64,000 nt of DNA. Origin: Phycisphaerae bacterium (lineage in GTDB: Bacteria > Planctomycetota > Phycisphaerae > Phycisphaerales > UBA1924). Under the pieces are notes generated by a model. The model did no database searches and was not told where the DNA came from. It worked only from the letters and a program-made list of their open reading frames with translations. Within the stretch, counting starts at the first letter, position 1. Each line of letters opens with the position of its first letter. The translations under genes were made by a program, and so were the position numbers. Location of the stretch: contig BQMO01000010.1 in NCBI GenBank assembly GCA_022180725.1, positions 1-64,000 on the forward strand, written 5' to 3'. This document shows positions 33,801 through 41,836 of this stretch, one piece after another.

Positions 33801-34693
33801 GCTGGGTCTGGACCATCCCGATTGAGATCACGCCCTTGCAGTTGCTCCGCCCGCCGCTGTTCTGCTTGGACCACACCCGTGTGGTCGTGCCGACCTACCG
33901 GGACTGGGACGAAGCGCGGATCACGATTGAGGCGATCCTGGATTGCCGCCCCCGGCCTGCTGAGGTCATGCTCGTCAATGACAACGCCGAGGCGACGCGA
34001 CCAGCCTGGGTCAGCCGCTATCCGATCTTCGCCATCGACTACCCAGGCAACCGCGGACCCTCCTACGCCCGCAACACGGGCGCTCGTTTCCGCTCTGGTC
34101 GTCCCATCGACTGGCTCTACTTCACGGACACCGGGTGCCAGCGGGACACGGCGTTCTTCGCCGAGCTCGTCGACGCCAGCATGGCGATGCCTCGCACAAC
34201 CGTCGCTATCGCGGCCCCTGTCGTTGGCGTCATCGACTCCGGTGGCAACAGTCCGGTCAACCGCTACATGACCGAGGAGGCCATCCTCAATCCTCCAAGG
34301 GACGTTCACGGGCCACAGGCAATCGTTACCGCCAACGCGGCGGTCAGCGTCGCGGCGTTCCACGCTCTCGGCGGATTCGACACAACCTATCCCTTTGCGG
34401 CTGGCGAAGATCTGGACCTTGGTGTGCGACTGCGCCGTCTCGGTCCCATCGGGTGGGCCCCGCGAGCCGTCATCTCGCACCAGTTCATCGAGTCCGAGGA
34501 CGACCTTCGTCGGCGCTTCCGCCGCTACGGCGCCGGAACGGCGCACCTGGAACTGAGGCTGGGCTTGCCGAGTCTCCGTGTTCAGTCGATCGTGGCGCGA
34601 GACCCAGCGCTGCAACACCTTGCGGATGTTCAGGTGCTGGCGATGCGCAGCGGCTACGACGCCCACCTTGCCCCGCGCGTATTGCTCGAATGA
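33797..34693 (+). CDS. Family 2 glycosyltransferase
   Basis: A 298-residue GT-A glycosyltransferase. The opening RVVVPTYRDWDEARITIEAI and VMLVNDNAEA are the usual nucleotide-sugar strands, NRGPSYARNTGARF and LYFTDTGCQRD the metal-binding region, and GGFDTTYPFAAGEDLDLGVR carries the acidic ED motif of the catalytic base. It moves a sugar to an unknown acceptor. The ATG 33797 is coupled to the DUF2325-like gene. Its presence in a defence-type island with DUF2325 is unusual; surface modification (superinfection exclusion) or nucleotide modification are possibilities. Confidence 0.82.
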   Translation: MSWVWTIPIEITPLQLLRPPLFCLDHTRVVVPTYRDWDEARITIEAILDCRPRPAEVMLVNDNAEATRPAWVSRYPIFAIDYPGNRGPSYARNTGARFRSGRPIDWLYFTDTGCQRDTAFFAELVDASMAMPRTTVAIAAPVVGVIDSGGNSPVNRYMTEEAILNPPRDVHGPQAIVTANAAVSVAAFHALGGFDTTYPFAAGEDLDLGVRLRRLGPIGWAPRAVISHQFIESEDDLRRRFRRYGAGTAHLELRLGLPSLRVQSIVARDPALQHLADVQVLAMRSGYDAHLAPRVLLE

Positions 34694-34766
34694 CCCTATG
34701 GTGACCGAGGCGGCCGGACCGCGAACTGCCCCCGACATGTGAATCTTGGCGATATTCTCAGGGCCT

Positions 34767-37700
34767 ATGGCACGAGCACGAACGGGCCGGAGGTCGCCTG
34801 AGTATCTGTGGGAACACCAGCGCGGCGCCCTTGGGATGGTGCGACGGTACATGTCCGCCCATGCCAACGGTGCCGCGCTGGTGCGAATGCCAACCGGAAC
34901 CGGCAAGACCGCTGTCATGGCAACGCTCGGTCAGCTGGTGCCCAGCGTTGCCAGAACATTGATCGTTGCGCCCTGGTCCCAGCTCACGGAGCAGCTCGCA
35001 CGGGAGATTGACGAACGCTTCTGGACGAAGGTGGGCGTCCCTCCGTCCCGAATCCGGAAGACCGCAGCCTGCTTTACCCCGGCGACCCTGGCGTCCCACC
35101 TTGATGCGGCCGACGCTCCCGAAATCCTGATCTGCACCAATCAGACCCTGGAACGGCTTCACTCTTCGGATGATCAGAGCCATCAGCGTCTGGCCGCACG
35201 GACATCCCTTGTCATGGTGGACGAAGGCCATCGCGAGCCGGCGCCCCGCTGGGCAGCGGCCGTGCGTGCCCTCGCGAAGCCGACCGTGCTCTTCAGCGCG
35301 ACTCCCTACCGGAACGACCATCGCCTTTTCCACATCGACCCCAACCACATCTACCGCTTCCCACATGATGAAGCTGTGGCACAGCGGTTCATCCGTGACG
35401 TGCGCTTTGAGGAGTTCGATTGGGGTCACGGTGCCACACCGTTCGCTCGGGCCCTTCAGCGGTTTGTGAATCGGCAAGTGATCCCCCATCCGCCGGCAGG
35501 CTACCCCAGCCCCCGCGTCATCGTGCGATGTGCGACGCGCGAGGACGTCCAAGCAGTAACCACCGAGCTGCAGGCGCTGGGCGAGGACGTCATCGGCATC
35601 CACGAAACGTTCGATCCCGACACCGGCGATAACGTGGTGCGGAACGTCCCCGACCCCGCAACCACGACGGCCCGGTACTGGGTCCATCAGTTCAAGCTCC
35701 TGGAGGGGGTGGATGATCCGGCCTTCTGCGTGGTTGCCATCTATCAACCATTCGGCACGGCCCGGGCGCTTGTGCAGCAGATCGGACGAGTCGTTCGCAA
35801 CCCAGCGCGGACGGCTCACCAGCGGGCTTGGGTCTTCACTACACCCCGGCATCGTCAGAAGGCGATGTGGGACGCCTATCTGAAGTATGAGGAGCAGCTG
35901 GATTCGGACGCGCCATCCGACCCACAGGGCGTTCTTCACGAGGTGCTCCGCGTGACGGAGCGACTGGACTACGTGGACGGCCACTACCGGGCACAGTTCG
36001 ACCCTGCCACGCCGGACATCCACACGCAGTTTGCCTTTCCTCTCGCGGCAAACGTGCTTGTCGCCGAGCGGGGCTTCACTATGGATGCTCTTGCATCCAG
36101 CATGGAGCAGATGATCGATGAAGAAGACCTGGTGCTCAGTGGTCAGAGCTCGCCGGATCCGGACTGCCGTTTCATGGCGTACGCGAAGTTCCACTCGTCC
36201 GAACTTTTGATTGACCGCACATTCCCCGAGCTCCTGCTTGGGTTCTGCGTCGCGAAGAAGCGCGGCTCGCACGTGTTCTTTTATGACACGCTGGGGATGG
36301 TACCGGACTACCTCCGCACACACACGTCCCGCGTGAACCCCGAGCATCTGGAGCGGCTCCTCGCGGCCACCGAATCACGCATCTCCAACGTGTCGCTCTT
36401 GAACAGCGACCTGTCTGTCTACAGCGTGCGTCGGAGGACCATGTCCGCTCGATCGATCGATGCGCTCGCCCCTGGACTCGCCGATCACGCACACTTCTGC
36501 TCCACGGCCACCGGACTCGTTACACGCAATGGAGGCGGGGTCGCGAGGCGCTATGTCGGTTTCACGCGGTCCAGAGTGTCCGAGTCGCGCACTCACAATG
36601 TCGAATACGGCGAGTTCGACGCGTGGACCCGCGAGATCGATCAGGGACTGCGAGACGTTGCTCGCACGGCGCCCGAGCTCTTTGCTCGCTACGCCCTCTT
36701 CGCGGCCACCCCAAACAACCCGGCGGCGACGAGCATTCTGCTTGATCTTGAAGAACTCGACGCACTGGACCTTGAGCACCGCACGTCGCGGGACGCTCCA
36801 CCAACGCCCGTCCGATTCGACGATCTTTGTTGGGAGGTGACCAACGATGCGTTCGAAGCGGTGGCAGGAGCCCTCCGGTGCCCGGCCACACTTCGGTTTG
36901 ACACGAACAAGGGGGAGTACGAGATCGTCTCCCGGGTGCTCGACCAGATCTCGTTGCGAGCCAATGCCGTCCGCGACACCCGCCGGAATCTCCTGCGGCT
37001 CTTGAACCAGCACCAGGCATTTCGGATCGTGACCGGCGACGGCCATGTCTATGCCCACGGCAAGTTCTACAAGGCTCGCATCCCACTGTGGGGACGGGCC
37101 CGGAACGACCGCATTGATCTGGGGAGTATTCTGACCGCCACGGCCTCCTTGCAGCAGATCACTTCTGAAAAGGGGGCCAACGTGGCGCCGGGCGGGGCAG
37201 GCTGGGCAGCCGGAAGCCTGTTCGAGCTGATCGACCGACGATCCAATACTGGGCTGTTCGCCCTGGAGGGGATGCGGCCCGACTACCTGGTCTGCGACGA
37301 TCTCGGGAACGAACTCGCGGACTTCATCGCCTTCGACAAGGAGCCCAAGCGTGTCGTGCTCGTGCACGCCAAGGTAGCATCCGCCAATTCGAACGTGTCG
37401 GCCTCGGCCTTCCACGACGTGTGCGGTCAGGCGATCAAGAATCTGGACCTGCTGGTCCCTCAGTGCGACCGTGAGCCGAAGGACCTCACGGTGTTTTCAC
37501 GGCCGTGGAACGGCGGGGCTATCGGCACAGTGCCAAGCCGCACCCGGATCAACACCGATGCTCACACGCCCAGCGCCGCCTGGAAGGAGTTCCAGCGCTT
37601 GGTGCGGCACCCGGAAACGCGGCGTGAAGTCTGGATCGTCATGGGGAGCGGGCTCTCTCTCGGAGAGTTCGAGACCGAGCGTCAACGCGTTCGCCCAGGC

Positions 37701-37793
37701 GGACAGGTCATTCAGCTGATCTACCTGCTGCAGGGCACCTGGAATGCCGTGTCGGCGACCGGAGCACGCCTAAGGGTGTTCGTGCGGCCGTAG
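34767..37793 (+). CDS. SF2 helicase with possible C-terminal nuclease domain
   Basis: A 1008-residue protein. Helicase motifs: Walker A MPTGTGKTAVMATL near residue 40, a DEGH box VMVDEGHREPAPRW, motif III LFSATPYRND, motif VI QQIGRVVRNPART. Near residue 855 there is RPDYLVCDDLGNELADFIAF followed by RVVLVHAKVA. The D, then strand with HAK, resembles a PD-(D/E)xK-type active site in which the usual Glu is His, as seen in some defence nucleases; this is inference. ATG 34767 is preferred to an upstream in-frame TTG at 34746. It ends 21 bases from the convergent ParB gene. Confidence 0.8.
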   Translation: MARARTGRRSPEYLWEHQRGALGMVRRYMSAHANGAALVRMPTGTGKTAVMATLGQLVPSVARTLIVAPWSQLTEQLAREIDERFWTKVGVPPSRIRKTAACFTPATLASHLDAADAPEILICTNQTLERLHSSDDQSHQRLAARTSLVMVDEGHREPAPRWAAAVRALAKPTVLFSATPYRNDHRLFHIDPNHIYRFPHDEAVAQRFIRDVRFEEFDWGHGATPFARALQRFVNRQVIPHPPAGYPSPRVIVRCATREDVQAVTTELQALGEDVIGIHETFDPDTGDNVVRNVPDPATTTARYWVHQFKLLEGVDDPAFCVVAIYQPFGTARALVQQIGRVVRNPARTAHQRAWVFTTPRHRQKAMWDAYLKYEEQLDSDAPSDPQGVLHEVLRVTERLDYVDGHYRAQFDPATPDIHTQFAFPLAANVLVAERGFTMDALASSMEQMIDEEDLVLSGQSSPDPDCRFMAYAKFHSSELLIDRTFPELLLGFCVAKKRGSHVFFYDTLGMVPDYLRTHTSRVNPEHLERLLAATESRISNVSLLNSDLSVYSVRRRTMSARSIDALAPGLADHAHFCSTATGLVTRNGGGVARRYVGFTRSRVSESRTHNVEYGEFDAWTREIDQGLRDVARTAPELFARYALFAATPNNPAATSILLDLEELDALDLEHRTSRDAPPTPVRFDDLCWEVTNDAFEAVAGALRCPATLRFDTNKGEYEIVSRVLDQISLRANAVRDTRRNLLRLLNQHQAFRIVTGDGHVYAHGKFYKARIPLWGRARNDRIDLGSILTATASLQQITSEKGANVAPGGAGWAAGSLFELIDRRSNTGLFALEGMRPDYLVCDDLGNELADFIAFDKEPKRVVLVHAKVASANSNVSASAFHDVCGQAIKNLDLLVPQCDREPKDLTVFSRPWNGGAIGTVPSRTRINTDAHTPSAAWKEFQRLVRHPETRREVWIVMGSGLSLGEFETERQRVRPGGQVIQLIYLLQGTWNAVSATGARLRVFVRP

Positions 37794-37814
37794 AGAGTTG
37801 TTGTTGCCAGGCGT

Positions 37815-38714
37815 CTACGAAGTCGCCTTGAGCTCGGGCGATTCCACCAGCTTCTGAAACTCCCCCAGCACTCCCGCGTGGTGCTGGGCGAGGTACCGCA
37901 CGATCCCGCCATTGTCCAGGAGCCGCCGCAGGTACGCCACGGCGAGCACCAGATTCAGTGTGTTCTGGCCGTAGGACTCCTCGACAAGCCGGAACTCCCG
38001 TCCGAGTACCTCCATCTCGCGCTCCATGCGGGCGGCATCCTCCGGCTTCATTCCCGGCAGAAGCTTCGACCTGTCAGCGCCGACCATGTCCTTCTCCGCG
38101 GTGCCTGCGATTAGGCACTTGGCATAGCTGGTCGAGAAGTTGTTCGCCGCCACCATCAGCTCGGCCATTTCGATCTGGCGCATGGGCGCGACGCGTCTCA
38201 GCTCACGGATTGCGGCGGCGGTCACCCGCCGGTCCTTGAGCAGCGACACTGCCTCGGGACAGATCCCGTTGAGAAGGTCACGCTTCATGCGGATCGCGGC
38301 GACATCGACGTTGAGCGTTGTCGCGATGCGCTCCTCCGGAACGCCGTTCTGGAGGGCCTTCATGATCATGAAGTGCTCCTGGATCGGCGCGATCTTGTTG
38401 ACCTTGTGGTTGTACGTGAACGCCTCGTCGTCCTTGGCGATGAGGCAGAACACTTCGGTATGTCCGATCTCCTTGGCGATGTCCAGGCGAGTATGCCCGT
38501 CGAGCAGTGAGTACCGCTGCTGGCTCCCGTTGGGTCCAGGTGCTGGATAGACCATCAGCGGCTCGATGATGCCCAGCTCCCGGATCGACGCCATCAGCCG
38601 CAGATACTGGGGCGACTTCCGGGTCTCCGGGCGAATTACACGCACCGGCAGCACGCGGTCCACCTGGAGCATCGTGCCGGTAGGATCGAACGCCATGCGC
38701 ACGGAGCCGGCCAT
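37815..38714 (-). CDS. ParB/RepB-like protein A
   Basis: A 299-residue protein of the ParB/RepB family. The ParB nuclease-like domain is in the first 110 residues (MLQVDRVLPVRVIRPETRKS, SIRELGIIEPLMVYP, SLLDGHTRLDIAKEIG), followed by a helix-turn-helix (QNGVPEERIATTLNVDVAAI). The start ATG 38714 is two bases after the stop of protein B. A longer N-terminal reading frame to 38858 is Arg-rich and rejected. Partner ParA is absent, so partition is unlikely; a DNA-binding role with the adjacent recombinase is more plausible. Confidence 0.85.
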   Translation of the reverse strand: MAGSVRMAFDPTGTMLQVDRVLPVRVIRPETRKSPQYLRLMASIRELGIIEPLMVYPAPGPNGSQQRYSLLDGHTRLDIAKEIGHTEVFCLIAKDDEAFTYNHKVNKIAPIQEHFMIMKALQNGVPEERIATTLNVDVAAIRMKRDLLNGICPEAVSLLKDRRVTAAAIRELRRVAPMRQIEMAELMVAANNFSTSYAKCLIAGTAEKDMVGADRSKLLPGMKPEDAARMEREMEVLGREFRLVEESYGQNTLNLVLAVAYLRRLLDNGGIVRYLAQHHAGVLGEFQKLVESPELKATS

Positions 38715-38716
38715 CG

Positions 38717-39607
38717 TCACCCCGCCTTTCTGCCGACCTGTGCGGCGAGATACTCGGGAAGTGAATCGAGCCCGGCGGACTGCAGCATGGACACGAGCGC
38801 CTGGTCGGCGAATAGCTGCTTCAAGGCCGAACAGACGAACAGGAGGCGGGTTTCGCACACCTTCGCCTTCTGAACCACCATTCTCTGCTTGGACGTTTCC
38901 TTCTTGTACGCCTGCATGAGGGCTTCACCGGACATCTCCTTGCCGCCAGCGCGACGCCGGCCCATGCCGCCCGCCTTACCGCCCATCCGCCGCGCCTCGA
39001 TGAGACGGCGGGCGCGGAGGAGCTGCTTGCCGCGGAGGTCGTTGCTCTCATACGCCTCGGATAGCGCCCGCTGCACTTCGTCGTCGTCGGACGACGCAAT
39101 GGTGACCGCCACGCTGATCGGGATCTGGCCTTTCTCGACGGCGCGCAGGAGCCGGTGCTCGCCCTGCTTGAGCAGCCGCAGAATCCCCTTCACATAGGAC
39201 GGGTGCAGGTCGGTCTTGTCCGCGATCTCCTGAAACGTGAACCCCTTGTCCTTCAGTGTTCCGATCTCCCGAAGCAGCTCGACGCAGGTCTGCCGACGGC
39301 GGGCCAGGTTCTCCGCCAGGCTCATCAGCATCAGCTCCTCGCGCGTGGCCTCGATGACCAGCGCGGGCACTGTCGCGTCGCCCAGCTGCTTGCACGCTTC
39401 GAGCCGGCCTTGGCCGCACACCAGTTCGTACAGCGGCTTGTCGTCGCGGCTCCCGCGCTGCACGACGGTGATGGGCTTCTTCAGGCCCAGGTGCGAGATG
39501 TTGGTGACGATCTGCCGGAACTTGTGCTTCCCGCGCGAGCGCGGGTTGACCACGGTGATCTGTTCAACGGGGATCTGAACGACGTTGGTGTCCCTGGGGC
39601 CGATCAT
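38717..39607 (-). CDS. ParB-like protein B
   Basis: A 296-residue ParB-like protein: IPVEQITVVNPRSRGKHKFR, then PLYELVCGQGRLEACKQLG and LMLMSLAENLARRRQT, followed by a helix-turn-helix (FTFQEIADKTDLHPSYVKGI). The NPR and GQGR motifs are the CTP/DNA-binding core of the ParB family. The start ATG 39607 overlaps the recombinase stop by four bases, so B, A and the recombinase form one operon. The C-terminus is basic (RRMGGKAGGMGRRRAGGK) and may bind DNA non-specifically. Confidence 0.88.
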   Translation of the reverse strand: MIGPRDTNVVQIPVEQITVVNPRSRGKHKFRQIVTNISHLGLKKPITVVQRGSRDDKPLYELVCGQGRLEACKQLGDATVPALVIEATREELMLMSLAENLARRRQTCVELLREIGTLKDKGFTFQEIADKTDLHPSYVKGILRLLKQGEHRLLRAVEKGQIPISVAVTIASSDDDEVQRALSEAYESNDLRGKQLLRARRLIEARRMGGKAGGMGRRRAGGKEMSGEALMQAYKKETSKQRMVVQKAKVCETRLLFVCSALKQLFADQALVSMLQSAGLDSLPEYLAAQVGRKAG

Positions 39608-41157
39608 GCCGCCTCCACCTTGGCCACGCGAGCCATCCCGAGGAAGAACTCCAGCGACTCGAAGCGGAACGTGTCGATCGAGGCGCCGTTGAACTCCGAC
39701 AGCCTGATCTCGGGCATATCGAGGTCGATCGCCGGCAGCAGGTAGTAGTCCGTGGGCTGCTCGTTGGAGGGGTCCATCCGCACGACGATGTGGATGTCCG
39801 CGATCTTGGCGTTGGGCACCCGGAACCGCCAGCGAAGCGACCCCGCCGTGGTCGCTCGGCACCGGGCCAAGTAGAGCGAGGCGCTGTAGAGCCCGTTGAT
39901 GACCAGCACCTCGGATTCCTCGGCCCGCTCGACGCTGGCTCCCATCGTCTGCAGGTCCTGGATCATGTCACCCATCAGGTGAGGGTGAGCCGCACGGAGC
40001 TGGCGGCTGACGGCCAGGTATTCGTAATCTCGCTCCGGCGTGTAGCCCGCCAGGCGGTAGGCGTTGATGAGGCTGCCAAAGCGTCCCCGGTAGACCGAGC
40101 TCGACGGCATCCCATCCGTTTCGTCGATGAGTGCGCCGGTGAGCTCCGGGTGCACCGCCAAGAGCGTCTTGAGCCGCGCGAGCATCTCGTCGTTGGTGAA
40201 GTGCCGGTTGCGCTCTTGGATGATGCCGCGGGCCATATAGAAGGTCTCGGCCTCAACGACCGCGTCGAACGCGCCCTCGGCCCGCACCCACATGTCCGGA
40301 GGATTGATCACCCGCTTCTTCTTGAGCTTGAACGAGACGCGGTTGTAGACGTTGTTGCCGATGTACTTCTCGTTGGCCAGCACCTGGTGCACCATCCCGC
40401 GTGTCCACGGACGCTCGCAGGCCGAAGGCACCCCGGCTGCGTTGAGCTCATCCGCGATGATCTTCTCGCTCTTCCCCTGCTTGACGAACCGCTCGTAGAT
40501 CGACCGCACGATATCGAGCTCCTCGTCGGGCCCGGCCACGAGGATGACGCGGTCGGTCTGGAGGCTCTTCTGCTCACCGCGCTTGAGTACGCCCTTGGGG
40601 TTGCCGGCAGCGTCGATCAGCATGCGGCGCAACCCGAAACCCGCTGGTCCGCCCTGGCGGTAGCCGAGCTGGATGAGGCGACACTGACCCTTGAAGACCT
40701 TGTTCGACAGTTCGCGGCTGTACTCGCCGGCCATCGCCCGCTTGACGCCCTTGATGATCGTGGAGACGGGGCTTCCGTCGTTGGCGAACTGCTCCATGCA
40801 GTACTCGACATGGATGCCGGCGCGCTTGCAGGCATACTCGTAGTAGGCGCTCTCGTCCGAGTCCTGAAAGCGGCCCCAGCGGCTGACGTCGTACACCAGG
40901 ATCGCCTTGAACTCGACCTTACTACCCTGGACGTCGGCGAGCATCTGCTGCAGGGATTCTCGTCCCTCGATACGCAGTCCGCTCTTGCCGTCGTCGGCGT
41001 AGGTCTTCACGATCTGATAGCCCCGCGCTTTGGCGTACTCCGCGATCGCGTCGCGCTGGTTCTCGGTCGAGTACTGCTGGTGCTCGGTGGACATGCGCAC
41101 GTACTGAGCGGCCGGGACGAGCGTGACCGGTACGGCGGCTTGGAGGGGTGGCTGCAT
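39604..41157 (-). CDS. Large serine recombinase 2
   Basis: A 517-residue serine recombinase. The N-terminal resolvase domain has the nucleophile serine in AAQYVRMSTEHQQYSTENQR, then AILVYDVSRWGRFQDSDE and EYSRELSNKVFKGQ. The recombinase domain (MVHQVLANEKYIGNNVYNR) follows. The C-terminal 170 residues end in a beta-rich region without the zinc ribbon cysteines of recombinase 1. It is distinct from recombinase 1, so the region carries two recombination modules. Start ATG 41157 is chosen where homology begins; the longer frame to 41526 is spurious. The gene is coupled to two ParB-like genes. Confidence 0.93.
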   Translation of the reverse strand: MQPPLQAAVPVTLVPAAQYVRMSTEHQQYSTENQRDAIAEYAKARGYQIVKTYADDGKSGLRIEGRESLQQMLADVQGSKVEFKAILVYDVSRWGRFQDSDESAYYEYACKRAGIHVEYCMEQFANDGSPVSTIIKGVKRAMAGEYSRELSNKVFKGQCRLIQLGYRQGGPAGFGLRRMLIDAAGNPKGVLKRGEQKSLQTDRVILVAGPDEELDIVRSIYERFVKQGKSEKIIADELNAAGVPSACERPWTRGMVHQVLANEKYIGNNVYNRVSFKLKKKRVINPPDMWVRAEGAFDAVVEAETFYMARGIIQERNRHFTNDEMLARLKTLLAVHPELTGALIDETDGMPSSSVYRGRFGSLINAYRLAGYTPERDYEYLAVSRQLRAAHPHLMGDMIQDLQTMGASVERAEESEVLVINGLYSASLYLARCRATTAGSLRWRFRVPNAKIADIHIVVRMDPSNEQPTDYYLLPAIDLDMPEIRLSEFNGASIDTFRFESLEFFLGMARVAKVEAA

Positions 41158-41213
41158 GGCGAAGATCCGATGGGAGTGAGGGAGGCAGGTTGACGATGAG
41201 ACGCGGCAGTACG

Positions 41214-41804
41214 TTACCGGTGTACTTCGCGCCGGCTGTCGGATTGGCGTCGGACAACCGTCGGAAGTGCGTCGGGTCGAGAGTGCCCGTCGCCGCCGAT
41301 CAGTCCGTAGTGCCCTGGATTGCTCCCGTCGATCATGTCGGCGAGGCCCGACATCCCAGCAGCTCTGAGCTTGAAGCGAAGGTCGCTCACCGCGCTGCGA
41401 ATGGTGGAGGGCGCCTTGGGACCTCCCCAGAGGTCTTGCACCAGTCGATCGACAGAAACGTACTGGTTCGAGCGCTGCGCCAGGCGTTCGAGGAGTCGGA
41501 ATGGCAGTGTGTATCCGAGGAAGCACGCGCGCTGTTGCCAGTAGACCGAAAAGGTCTGACGATCGAGGCGACAGATGGGCTCGATGTCGGTTGGCGGACT
41601 CGACACGGGCGTCGCGACCTCTGCTTCGGCCAGGCGCGTCAGCTCATCAATGTGCTGGAGGATGACCAGGAGGCTGGCTCGAAGCGCCTTGGTGGTCCGT
41701 TGAAACCGTTCGGCATGGTGTGGTGTCATGCCAAACTTCTGCAGCCAACGGGAAGCCGACTGCCCGCTCGCCCGAGTGGGCGCGATAGGGATGCAAATCC
41801 TCAC
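41214..41804 (-). CDS. Winged-helix DNA-binding protein
   Basis: A 196-residue protein whose centre (LGYTLPFRLLERLAQRSNQY, then VSVDRLVQDLWGGPKAPSTI and RSAVSDLRFKLR) matches the OmpR/PhoB-type winged helix. It lacks a receiver domain. The start may be GTG 41804 or ATG 41729. It lies between the structural operon and the second recombinase, on the same strand, so it may control the recombinase operon. An unrelated regulatory role is possible. Confidence 0.7.
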   Translation of the reverse strand: MRICIPIAPTRASGQSASRWLQKFGMTPHHAERFQRTTKALRASLLVILQHIDELTRLAEAEVATPVSSPPTDIEPICRLDRQTFSVYWQQRACFLGYTLPFRLLERLAQRSNQYVSVDRLVQDLWGGPKAPSTIRSAVSDLRFKLRAAGMSGLADMIDGSNPGHYGLIGGDGHSRPDALPTVVRRQSDSRREVHR

Positions 41805-41836
41805 TCGCCCTTGACCGTTTCATGCTGTTTCTCCCG

